Positions 1 to 7,633 of a stretch of DNA of 11,547 nt are shown here, piece after piece. Origin of the DNA: JAVVPL01 sp036655775 (GTDB lineage: Bacteria > Bacteroidota > Bacteroidia > Bacteroidales > P3); NCBI GenBank assembly GCA_036655775.1, contig JAVVPL010000071.1, positions 1-11,547 on the forward strand, read 5' to 3'. The notes under the pieces were generated by a model that ran no database searches, was not told the DNA's origin, and was given only the letters and a program-made list of their open reading frames with translations. A program made the translations under genes and the position numbers. How positions within the stretch are numbered: the first letter of the stretch is position 1; the number at the start of each line of letters is the position of its first letter.

Positions 1-1162
1 ATCTACAACCCCTACGGTTGAAATGGCTGTGATTGATACCAAAGCCGACGGGGGTATTATTCTTACGGCTAGTCATAATCCCAAACAATGGAATGCTTTG
101 AAATTATTGAATTGCAAAGGTGAATTTATCAATGCAGCAGAAGGACAAGAGGTGATTTGCCGATCGGAATCGTCGGATCTTTTGTTTTCTCAAGTCGATA
201 GTTTGGGCTCTTATATTTATGACAATACTACCATCGACAAACATATTGCTTCGGTTTTGGCTCTTAAGTATGTAGATGTTCCCGCCATTAGAGCCGCCGA
301 TTTTAAAGTGGTTGTGGATGCGGTCAATTCAACGGGAGGCATTGCAATTCCTCGATTATTGAAAGCTTTGGGAGTGGAAAAAATAACTGAATTATATTGT
401 GAACCTACGGGGCTTTTCCCCCATAATCCAGAGCCATTGCCCGAAAATTTGAAAGATTTGTCTCGTAAAGTAGTAGAAACTTCAGCGCATCTAGGTATTG
501 CTGTTGATCCAGATGTGGATCGCTTAGCTTTAGTTTGTGAAAATGGCGAGATGTTTGGCGAGGAATATACCTTAGTGGCTTGTGCTGATTATATTTTAGG
601 AAAAGAAAAAGGCGCTACGGTTTCCAATTTATCTTCCTCTCGAGCATTGGAAGATGTGACCCTTTCGCATGCTTGTAGTTATTCTACAGCTGCAGTAGGA
701 GAAGTAAATGTAGTAGCTCAAATGCGTGCAACTCATGCGATTATAGGTGGAGAAGGGAATGGTGGAGTAATTTATCCTAGTTTGCATGCAGGACGAGATG
801 CCTTGGTGGGAATTGCTTTATTTTTGACTCATTTGGCATATAAACTAAAGGAAGGCTTTCCTTCGGTTTCGGCTCTACGTGCTAGTTATCCAGCCTATAC
901 AATTAGTAAAAATAAAATTGAATTACTGCCTTCTATGGATGTGGATGCTATCTTAAGTACAATCCAACAAAAATATAAAGATAAAAAAATACATACCATT
1001 GATGGTGTAAAAATAGAATTTGATAAGGAGTGGGTACACTTACGAAAATCGAATACTGAACCTATTATTCGTATTTATGCCGAGAGTACGACGCCTCAAT
1101 TGGCGGAAGCATTGGCTCAACGATTTATTGAGGAATTAAAGTTGATTGCAAATTTAAAATAA
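1..1162 (+). CDS. glmM: Phosphoglucosamine mutase GlmM, 5'-truncated by window edge
   Basis: Alpha-D-phosphohexomutase that converts glucosamine-6-phosphate to glucosamine-1-phosphate, the step before UDP-GlcNAc for peptidoglycan and surface glycans; cytoplasmic. The frame is open from position 2, where codons read STTPTVE before the first visible ATG at 23, so that ATG is internal and the true start lies upstream. Visible landmarks are the phosphoserine loop TASHNP (serine codon 71-73), the metal-binding loop DPDVDR (506-523), the sugar-recognition loop GGEGNGG (746-766) and the C-terminal phosphate-binding motif RKSNTEP (1043-1063). About 386 residues are present; the family is usually about 450-460, so only the start of domain 1 is missing. 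The sugar loop ends in Gly-Gly rather than the Ser-Gly-His of E. coli GlmM, a form I associate with Bacteroidota and archaeal-type GlmM. That loop and the TASHNPKQWNALK context favour GlmM over phosphomannomutase. The stop is 7 bp before pgk, suggesting cotranscription. Confidence 0.88.
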   Translation, partial: STTPTVEMAVIDTKADGGIILTASHNPKQWNALKLLNCKGEFINAAEGQEVICRSESSDLLFSQVDSLGSYIYDNTTIDKHIASVLALKYVDVPAIRAADFKVVVDAVNSTGGIAIPRLLKALGVEKITELYCEPTGLFPHNPEPLPENLKDLSRKVVETSAHLGIAVDPDVDRLALVCENGEMFGEEYTLVACADYILGKEKGATVSNLSSSRALEDVTLSHACSYSTAAVGEVNVVAQMRATHAIIGGEGNGGVIYPSLHAGRDALVGIALFLTHLAYKLKEGFPSVSALRASYPAYTISKNKIELLPSMDVDAILSTIQQKYKDKKIHTIDGVKIEFDKEWVHLRKSNTEPIIRIYAESTTPQLAEALAQRFIEELKLIANLK

Positions 1163-1169
1163 ATAAAAC

Positions 1170-2363
1170 ATGAAAACAATTGCCAATACCTCATTTGAGG
1201 GGAAAAAAGTTTTAGTGCGTTGTGATTTTAATGTTCCATTGAACAAAGAATTACAAATTACAGACGATACTCGTATTCGAGAAAGTTTGCCCACAATTCA
1301 AAAACTTTTAAAAGATGGGGCGGCACTTATTTTGATGTCGCATTTGGGTCGACCTAAAGAAATAGGGTTTGAAGCCGCTTTTTCATTGGCTCCTGTTGCC
1401 AAACACTTAGAAAAATTACTTGGTGTAAACGTACTCTTATCGGATGCCAAATTTGGGGAGGAAACCCAAGCATTAGCCCATAAACTTAAAGCAGGAGAAA
1501 TACTTTTATTAGAAAATTTACGTTTTTCCCCAGGGGAACAAAAAGGGAATCCAAACTTTGCTAACTATTTAGCATCCTTAGGAGAGGCTTATGTCAATGA
1601 TGCTTTTGGTACTGCTCATCGTGCGCATGCCTCCACGGCAGTTATTGCTGAATGCTTTCCTAAAGATAAATATTTTGGTCTTTTGTTGAATAACGAAGTG
1701 GTCAATTTAGAAAAATTGTTGCATCATGCAGAACATCCCTATACTGCTATTATTGGGGGAGCCAAAGTGTCGAGTAAAATTGATGTACTTCGTAATTTAA
1801 TTTCTCGTGTCGATAATATGATTATAGGGGGAGGTATGGCTTTCACGTTTTTAAAAGCTATGGGAGGCGAAATTGGAAGTTCGCTTTGCGAAGAAGATAA
1901 ATTGCCTTTAGCTAAAGAAATTATGGAGGAAATGAAAACGAAGGGGGTGCATTTATATTTGCCCATAGATATGGTATGTGCAGATAAGTTTGCCAATGAT
2001 GCAAATAGTCAAGTGGTGGAAGCCATGCACATTCCGCAAGCTTGGATGGGACTAGATTTGGGCGATAAATCGATTGCTTTGTTTGAAAAGGTTATTTTAT
2101 CGTCTAAAACGATCCTGTGGAATGGACCTATGGGTGTATTTGAGATGGAAAATTTTAAAAAAGGCACCTTAGCCATTGGGCAAGCCGTAGCTTTAGCTAC
2201 GGAAAAAGGCGCTTTTTCAGCAGTAGGAGGTGGTGATTCCGTAGCGGCAGTCAATCAATGTAATTTGGCGGCCAAAATGACCTATGTTTCTACGGGTGGT
2301 GGAGCCATGTTGGAATATTTGGAAGGCAAAGAATTGCCAGGGGTAAAAGCAATCTTAAAATAA
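1170..2363 (+). CDS. pgk: Phosphoglycerate kinase
   Basis: Glycolytic enzyme that transfers phosphate between 1,3-bisphosphoglycerate and ADP, giving 3-phosphoglycerate and ATP; monomeric and cytoplasmic. It is complete at 397 residues, the normal bacterial length. The N-terminal substrate-binding half shows RCDFNVPL (residues 17-24), SHLGRP, LENLRFSPGE and the hinge-side signature NDAFGTAHRAHAS. The C-terminal nucleotide-binding half shows GGAKVSSKIDVL, NGPMGVFE (318-325) and GGGDS (353-357). The protein ends with the typical STGGGAMLEYLEGKELPGV segment. The ATG at 1170 is 7 bp after the glmM stop, with only A-rich sequence upstream and no Shine-Dalgarno motif. Translation is probably coupled to or closely follows glmM. 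No unusual residue was noticed. Placing pgk between two sugar-nucleotide genes is not a functional grouping I recognise. Confidence 0.97.
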   Translation: MKTIANTSFEGKKVLVRCDFNVPLNKELQITDDTRIRESLPTIQKLLKDGAALILMSHLGRPKEIGFEAAFSLAPVAKHLEKLLGVNVLLSDAKFGEETQALAHKLKAGEILLLENLRFSPGEQKGNPNFANYLASLGEAYVNDAFGTAHRAHASTAVIAECFPKDKYFGLLLNNEVVNLEKLLHHAEHPYTAIIGGAKVSSKIDVLRNLISRVDNMIIGGGMAFTFLKAMGGEIGSSLCEEDKLPLAKEIMEEMKTKGVHLYLPIDMVCADKFANDANSQVVEAMHIPQAWMGLDLGDKSIALFEKVILSSKTILWNGPMGVFEMENFKKGTLAIGQAVALATEKGAFSAVGGGDSVAAVNQCNLAAKMTYVSTGGGAMLEYLEGKELPGVKAILK

Positions 2364-2392
2364 ACCAAAATTAATAGCGTAAAATAGAAGAA

Positions 2393-3484
2393 ATGAATAA
2401 AAACTTTTTTTGTGTAATTATGGCTGGTGGCGTGGGAGCTCGTTTTTGGCCTATGAGTCGAACCGATTATCCAAAACAATTTATAGATATATTGGGTACG
2501 GGGCAAAGTTTGTTACAACAAACTTTCAATCGTTTCAAAACGGTATGTCCTGCCGAAAATGTGTTGGTAGTAACCAATGAAAACTATAAATCTTTAGTTT
2601 TAGAACAATTGCCTGAAATCAAAAGTTCGCAAGTGTTAACCGAACCTCATAGACGGAATACGGCCCCTTGCATTGCGTATGCAAATTATCGAATCAAAAG
2701 TATGAACCCTAATGCAATAGTGGTGGTGAGCCCTTCCGATCATATTGTATTAAAAGAGGAGATGTTTCATCAAGTAATTCTTTCGGCTATGCAGGCTGCG
2801 CAAGAAAATGATTGGCTTATCACCTTGGGTATTCGTCCTCATAATCCGAATACGGGTTATGGATATATACAATATGATGAAAATATTATGTGTGCGGCCA
2901 ATAATCAAATTAAAAAGGTAAAAGTATTTACCGAAAAACCCGAATTGGAAATGGCAAAATCATTTTTGGCTAGTGGCGATTTCCTATGGAATGCGGGTAT
3001 TTTTGTTTGGTCATTGAAAAGTGGAATGGAAGCATTTAAAACCTATTTACCCGAGATTGATTCGCTTTTTGATGCCGAAGCCGATAAAATGGGAACGGCC
3101 GAAGAACATGCTTTAATTGATAGAATTTATCCTATTTGTAAGAATATATCTATCGATTATGGCGTGATGGAGAAAGCAAAAAATGTATACGTACTTTCGG
3201 CAGATATGGGTTGGTCGGATTTGGGAACCTGGGGTTCATTATATGAGTCGAGACCAAAAGATAAAAACGCAAATGCCATTGTTGGGAATAGCGTAATGAC
3301 GTATCAAACCCAAAATTGCATAGTAAATATGCCCAAAGACAAATTAGTAGTATTACAGGGTTTAAACGACTATATTGTAGTTGAAGATCATGAGATTTTA
3401 TTGGTTTGCAAAAAAGAAGAAGAACAACAAATACGTCAAATTGTAAATGATGTACTGTTAGAAAAAGGAGAAAAATACATATAA
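2393..3484 (+). CDS. manC: Mannose-1-phosphate guanylyltransferase (GDP-mannose pyrophosphorylase)
   Basis: Nucleotidyltransferase that makes GDP-mannose from mannose-1-phosphate and GTP, the donor for mannosylated and fucosylated surface glycans; cytoplasmic. The 363-residue protein begins with the pyrophosphorylase signature MAGGVGARFWPMSR (residues 10-23) followed by PKQF (27-30). Further landmarks are SPSDH in the nucleotide-binding region, FTEKP (179-183, Lys182 as the sugar-phosphate contact), FLWNAGIFVW, SIDYGVMEKA and the DMGWSDLGTW segment. The length fits a stand-alone pyrophosphorylase: the extra cupin phosphomannose-isomerase domain of about 470-residue ManC/AlgA proteins is absent. 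The start at 2393 was preferred to the ATG at 2420, which sits inside the signature motif. It follows pgk by 29 bp, and its presumed partner manB is at 8315-9658. No phosphomannose isomerase gene is in the window. Confidence 0.93.
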   Translation: MNKNFFCVIMAGGVGARFWPMSRTDYPKQFIDILGTGQSLLQQTFNRFKTVCPAENVLVVTNENYKSLVLEQLPEIKSSQVLTEPHRRNTAPCIAYANYRIKSMNPNAIVVVSPSDHIVLKEEMFHQVILSAMQAAQENDWLITLGIRPHNPNTGYGYIQYDENIMCAANNQIKKVKVFTEKPELEMAKSFLASGDFLWNAGIFVWSLKSGMEAFKTYLPEIDSLFDAEADKMGTAEEHALIDRIYPICKNISIDYGVMEKAKNVYVLSADMGWSDLGTWGSLYESRPKDKNANAIVGNSVMTYQTQNCIVNMPKDKLVVLQGLNDYIVVEDHEILLVCKKEEEQQIRQIVNDVLLEKGEKYI

Positions 3485-3494
3485 AAAACAGAAA

Positions 3495-5630
3495 ATGAAA
3501 AAAATAATAATAGGATTAGTGGCTTGTATTACCTTATGTAATGTGCAGCTAAAAGCAGATGAAGGAATGTGGTTACCTATGTTTATCGAAAGATTGAATC
3601 AAGTCGATATGCATAAAATGGGCTTGCGTTTAACGGCCGATGAAATTTATAGTGTCAATCATTCTAGTTTAAAAGATGCAATTGTTCAATTTGGAGGCGG
3701 TTGTACAGGAGAGATGGTATCCAGTAATGGTTTACTTCTAACAAATCATCATTGTGGGTATGGACAAATTCAGTCTCATAGTACGCTTGCAAACGATTAT
3801 TTAACGGATGGTTTTTGGGCCAAAACACAGGCGGAGGAATTGCCAAATGAAGGCCTTACTGTAAAGTTTTTAGTTCGGATGGAAGATGTTACTCGACAAG
3901 TAGTAACGGCTTTAGGAACTAAAGAATTGAGCGAAATTGATCGAGCAAAAAAATTGAATGTGATTTTTGATAGTATTGAAAAAACTGCGGTTGCCAATAC
4001 CCATTATATAGCACAAGTGAATAGCTTTTTTGCTGGAAATGAATTTTATTTATTTGTATACGAAGAGTTTGAAGATGTACGATTGGTAGGCACTCCCCCC
4101 ATTTCTATAGGTAAATTTGGAGCGGATGCCGATAATTGGATGTGGCCTCGTCATACCTGCGATTTTTCTGTTTTTAGAGTTTATATGGGAAAAGATGGAA
4201 AACCCGCCAAATATAGCAAAGAAAATATTCCCTATCAACCAAAACAATTTTTGACCATCTCTTTGTCGGGGGTCAAAAAAGGAGATTATGCTATGATTAT
4301 GGGCTATCCAGGTAGTACACAAAGATATCTTACCTCATTTGGGGTAGATCAATTGGTAAATATACAGGCTCCTACAATTGTAGATATTCGTCGTGCTAAA
4401 TTAGATATTATGGATGAATTTATGCAGGCGGATCCATTGGTTCGTATTCAATATTCTTCTAAATATGCGGGAATAGCCAATTATTGGAAATATTTTATGG
4501 GGCAAGAAAAACAATTGAGAAAAAACAAAGTTACAGAAAAAAAACAAGCTATAGAAGCTGATTTTGCTAGCTGGGCCGAATCAAATGCCGAATATAAAAA
4601 AGTGTTGAGCAATTTGAAAGAAGCATATACTAAAATTTCAGCAACTGAAAAATTGAAATGGTATACGATTGAAGGAATTGCTAAAGGTCCTGAGATTTTT
4701 GCTTATTCAAATAGTTTTAAACGATTGTTAAAAGCATTGGAAAGTGGGGATACTATTCTAATTCAAAAAGAAGTAGCATTATTGAAAGCGAGTGCACCTT
4801 TGTTTTTCAAAAATTACAATCAAGCTTTAAATGAAAAACTATGTACTAAAGTATTTACACAATACGCGGCTGAAATTTCTAAAGATCAGCAACCTCCTGC
4901 TTTTATCAAATGGGCTGAAAAAAACAAAAATCAATACGATAAATTAACGGAAGAAATATTTAGCAAAAGTATGATGTCTTCGATGGCTAAAGTAGAAGCT
5001 TTTTTGGCCAATCCAAACGCAAAAGAATTGGAGTCCGATCCTGCCTATGTTTGGATGAATACGTTTTTTACTAATTATGATGAACGTAGAGACAAGGAAG
5101 CGGAAGCGGAACTACAAAGCGCACAACGTTTATTTGTCAAAGGTTTGCAATTGATGCGTGAAAATAAAAAAAATGCACCAGACGCCAATTCAACCATGCG
5201 TTTGAGTTATGGACAAGTATTGGATTATGTTCCTGCGGATGCTGTGCAATATGATTACAAAACTACTTTAAAAGGGGTCATGCAAAAGGAAGATCCTAAA
5301 AACCCCGATTTTATAGTGCCTGAAAAATTAAAACAATTGTACGAAGATGGCGATTATGGTATTTATGCTACCGATAGCAATTTGGTTACTTGTTTTTTGA
5401 CCACCAATGATATTACGGGAGGTAATTCGGGCAGTCCCGTCCTCAACAATAAAGGTGAATTGATAGGGCTTGCTTTTGATGGCAACTGGGAAGCAATGAG
5501 TGGTGATATTTTTTATGAACCCACTTTACAACGTACCATTGTGGTTGATATTCGCTATGTATTATTTATCATTGATAAATTTGCAGGAGCAAGCAATTTA
5601 ATTGAAGAATTCAATTTTACAAATAAATAA
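3495..5630 (+). CDS. dpp7: Exported S46 family dipeptidyl peptidase, DPP7 type
   Basis: Serine exopeptidase that removes dipeptides from the N terminus of oligopeptides, probably in the periplasm for peptide nutrition. At 711 residues it matches the family (about 710). An N-terminal signal peptide (KK, hydrophobic core, predicted cleavage after LKA, mature start DEGMW) is visible. The clan PA triad is His86 in TNHHC, Asp223 in RHTCDFSVFR and Ser645 in GGNSGSP. N-terminus-binding residues remembered from Pseudoxanthomonas DAP BII (Asn215, Trp216, Asn330, Asp674) correspond to Asn214, Trp215, Asn329 and Asp662. The residue 18 positions after the catalytic Ser is Gly663; in Porphyromonas this site is Gly673 in DPP7 (hydrophobic P1) and Arg673 in DPP11 (acidic P1), so DPP7-like specificity is inferred. 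It starts 10 bp after manC, with an A-rich leader and no Shine-Dalgarno site. No C-terminal sorting domain is seen. Confidence 0.93.
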   Translation: MKKIIIGLVACITLCNVQLKADEGMWLPMFIERLNQVDMHKMGLRLTADEIYSVNHSSLKDAIVQFGGGCTGEMVSSNGLLLTNHHCGYGQIQSHSTLANDYLTDGFWAKTQAEELPNEGLTVKFLVRMEDVTRQVVTALGTKELSEIDRAKKLNVIFDSIEKTAVANTHYIAQVNSFFAGNEFYLFVYEEFEDVRLVGTPPISIGKFGADADNWMWPRHTCDFSVFRVYMGKDGKPAKYSKENIPYQPKQFLTISLSGVKKGDYAMIMGYPGSTQRYLTSFGVDQLVNIQAPTIVDIRRAKLDIMDEFMQADPLVRIQYSSKYAGIANYWKYFMGQEKQLRKNKVTEKKQAIEADFASWAESNAEYKKVLSNLKEAYTKISATEKLKWYTIEGIAKGPEIFAYSNSFKRLLKALESGDTILIQKEVALLKASAPLFFKNYNQALNEKLCTKVFTQYAAEISKDQQPPAFIKWAEKNKNQYDKLTEEIFSKSMMSSMAKVEAFLANPNAKELESDPAYVWMNTFFTNYDERRDKEAEAELQSAQRLFVKGLQLMRENKKNAPDANSTMRLSYGQVLDYVPADAVQYDYKTTLKGVMQKEDPKNPDFIVPEKLKQLYEDGDYGIYATDSNLVTCFLTTNDITGGNSGSPVLNNKGELIGLAFDGNWEAMSGDIFYEPTLQRTIVVDIRYVLFIIDKFAGASNLIEEFNFTNK

Positions 5631-5695
5631 AATATAAATACAAAACACTCACGGAATTAGCCATTAAGGCATAAACACTCTAAACAGAATCCATT
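5631..5695. other. 65-bp intergenic gap, largest in the window
   Basis: This gap lies between the S46 peptidase stop and the DUF349 start. It is the only spacer in the + strand block long enough to hold a promoter or terminator. The octamer AAACACTC occurs twice on the + strand, at 5643-5650 and 5673-5680, exactly 30 bp apart. I see no stem-loop with a following T-run and no close match to the Bacteroidota promoter consensus (TTTG, 19-21 bp, TAnnTTTG). There is no Shine-Dalgarno motif before the ATG at 5696. A regulatory role is possible but not shown. Confidence 0.4.
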
Positions 5696-7615
5696 ATGGA
5701 CGAATTAAGCCAAAATTCTCAAGAATTAGCAAATGCTAACACTATCAACGAAAGCAATGCTATAACCCCTATCCAGATTGAAAATACGGAAATTTCTAAT
5801 GTAATTGAAGACATTGAAACACATCAAGTACCTATGGTTGAAGAACCCTTAGAGGAAGAGGTGGACGAAAATCAAATTATAGTACTTACCGAAGAAGAAG
5901 AAAAAAAGATATCCTCTTATTCTCGTGAAGAATTAGTTGAAAAATTAGAATATTTTTTACAAGAAAAAGAATTAATCAAAGCTAAAAATAGTATTGCTTT
6001 GCTTAAATTGAATTACATTCAAAAAAGCAAAGACCTAAAAAAAGAAGCCTTAGAACATTTTATTACCGAGGGTGGAGATAAATTAGATTTTACCTATTTG
6101 CCTGATGAAATTGAAAATCGATTTCAAGTAGTAACTCACAAAATAAAAGAGTTTCATCAAAAACAAAAAGAAGAAAACGAACGTACATTAGCCGATAATT
6201 TACTAAAGAAACAGGCTGTATTGGAGCAACTGAGACAATTAATAGAAACGGATGCACCTCTTAAACAAACCTATGATGAATTTCATAAATTGCAAGATGC
6301 TTGGAAAGAAATAGGACAGATAGCACGTAACGAGGTAAATAATTTATGGCAAAGTTATCACTTTTTGGTTGAGCAATTTTTTGATAAGGTGCGTATAAAT
6401 AATGAGCTTAGAGATTTGGATTATAAAAAAAATCTAGAACAAAAACTTCAATTGTGTGAGAAAGTAGAAGAATTGTTATTGGAAGAGTCCTTAAATAAAT
6501 CGTTTAAACTTTTGCAACAGTACCATGAACAATGGAAAGAGATAGGACCTGTAAGTATAGATAAAAAAGATGAAATTTGGGAACGTTTCAAAACGGCTAC
6601 CGATGCAATTAATTTGAAACGTAAAGATTATTACGATCAAATGCAAGGGGCAATGGAACAGGCACTCTTGGCTAAAACCGCAATTTGTGAAAAAATGGAA
6701 ATTCTTCTTTCTAAAGTGAATGCTAGTATTAATGAATGGAATGTTTCAACGGAAGAAGTGGCTGAGTTATTAAAAGTATGGAAAACTTTGGGCAGAGCTG
6801 CACAAAAGCAAAATGATGAGATTTGGGATCGTTTTAAAGGAAGTCTCAATGCTTTTTATGATGCTAAAAAAGAATATTTCGATAAAATTAAAGATGAGCA
6901 AATCAATAATTATAATTTGAAATTAGATTTATGTGCACAAGCTGAAAATATTGCACAAGAGCGTACGGATTGGCGTGCGGCTACGGATGAATTGTTGCGT
7001 TTGCAAAAACAATGGAAAGAAATAGGGTCGGTGCCTCGTAAATATGCGGATAAAATATGGAAACGTTTTAGAGTTGCTTGTGATGCTTTTTTTGACAAAA
7101 AAGCGGTGCAACACAAAACTATCAAAGAACAGGAATTGGTCAATATGCAAGCAAAGGAAGCTTTGGTGCTCAAAGTGAAAGAATTGGTATTTACGGAAGA
7201 CAAAGCTGCAAATTTGCAAAATATTCGAGAAATACAACGTCAATGGACCGAAATAGGTCATGTGCCTATGAAGGAAAAAGATCGTTTATATATGGATTTT
7301 AGAGCAGCTATCAATGCCCAATTTGAAAAAATTGGTATGAAGTCGAACGATCAAAGAGGCATTATGGGTAGAATTTCAGATATTGAAAAACCTGAAGATG
7401 CCACACATTTGAATAGAAAAGATATTTCTCAATTAAGTAATAAAATCAATCAAATGAAGGAAGATATTTCTTTATTTGAAAACAACATTGGTTTTTTATC
7501 TCGTTCTAAGAGTTCGGATGTATTGCGTCAAGAATTTGAAAATAAAATTCAAAAAGCAAAACAAGAATTAGCTCTATTGGAGGCCAAATATAAAATTATT
7601 CGTTCCGCAAAATAA
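5696..7615 (+). CDS. DUF349 repeat protein of unknown function
   Basis: A 639-residue, presumably cytoplasmic protein with no signal peptide or membrane segment. Residues 1-69 contain 20 Asp/Glu and no Lys or Arg, so this head is probably disordered. Five DUF349 (PF03993) units follow, recognised by the pattern WKEIG...D.IW.RF...DAFF..K; their leading Trp residues are at 203, 280, 362, 440 and 517. The preceding 125-202 region keeps the second half of the pattern (DEIENRF) at the right spacing and looks like a degenerate sixth unit. The last 60 residues (580-639) are charged heptad-like helix, likely coiled coil. The whole suggests an elongated helical scaffold. I know of no assigned biochemical activity; the domain is common in Bacteroidota. 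It sits 65 bp after the S46 gene and 18 bp before trmD, so it may share a transcript with trmD, manB and smpB. Function is left unassigned. Confidence 0.9.
   Translation: MDELSQNSQELANANTINESNAITPIQIENTEISNVIEDIETHQVPMVEEPLEEEVDENQIIVLTEEEEKKISSYSREELVEKLEYFLQEKELIKAKNSIALLKLNYIQKSKDLKKEALEHFITEGGDKLDFTYLPDEIENRFQVVTHKIKEFHQKQKEENERTLADNLLKKQAVLEQLRQLIETDAPLKQTYDEFHKLQDAWKEIGQIARNEVNNLWQSYHFLVEQFFDKVRINNELRDLDYKKNLEQKLQLCEKVEELLLEESLNKSFKLLQQYHEQWKEIGPVSIDKKDEIWERFKTATDAINLKRKDYYDQMQGAMEQALLAKTAICEKMEILLSKVNASINEWNVSTEEVAELLKVWKTLGRAAQKQNDEIWDRFKGSLNAFYDAKKEYFDKIKDEQINNYNLKLDLCAQAENIAQERTDWRAATDELLRLQKQWKEIGSVPRKYADKIWKRFRVACDAFFDKKAVQHKTIKEQELVNMQAKEALVLKVKELVFTEDKAANLQNIREIQRQWTEIGHVPMKEKDRLYMDFRAAINAQFEKIGMKSNDQRGIMGRISDIEKPEDATHLNRKDISQLSNKINQMKEDISLFENNIGFLSRSKSSDVLRQEFENKIQKAKQELALLEAKYKIIRSAK
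6302..7330 (+). repeat. Five tandem protein-level DUF349 repeats
   Basis: Units begin at the Trp codons 6302, 6533, 6779, 7013 and 7244, giving spacings of 77, 82, 78 and 77 residues. Units 1, 2 and 4 open with WKEIG, unit 3 with WKTLG and unit 5 with WTEIG. The IW/LW of the middle motif is kept in units 1 to 4 and is LY in unit 5. The right end is approximate. The DNA itself is diverged between units, so this is old internal duplication and not a recent tandem repeat. Confidence 0.85.
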
Positions 7616-7633
7616 ATCGTTTACGATCACTCT

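Noticed and set aside
23..25. ATG at 23 as the start of glmM
   Set aside because: The frame stays open to the left edge and the codons before it encode TPTVE, a conserved piece of the mutase just ahead of the phosphoserine loop, so the ATG is internal.
3519..3530. Lipobox LVAC in the S46 peptidase signal (Cys11)
   Set aside because: The hydrophobic stretch before Cys11 is very short and hydrophobic residues continue past it. Cleavage after LKA giving mature DEGMW matches the family, so signal peptidase I is more likely.
5576..5583. TAAATTTG matching the Bacteroidota -7 element, within the 3' end of the S46 gene
   Set aside because: It lies in coding sequence (Asp-Lys-Phe codons), the best -33 candidate at proper spacing is TTCG rather than TTTG, and a match this short is expected by chance in AT-rich DNA.
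6910..7261. Two overlapping minus-strand open frames opposite the DUF349 gene
   Set aside because: The + strand frame here encodes two clear DUF349 units; the antisense translations are Ser/Phe/Cys-rich with no recognisable motif or start context.
7616..7627. ATCGTTTACGAT hairpin between the DUF349 gene and trmD
   Set aside because: A 4-bp stem with a 4-base loop and no T-run is too weak for a terminator and falls in an 18-bp gap of a likely operon.
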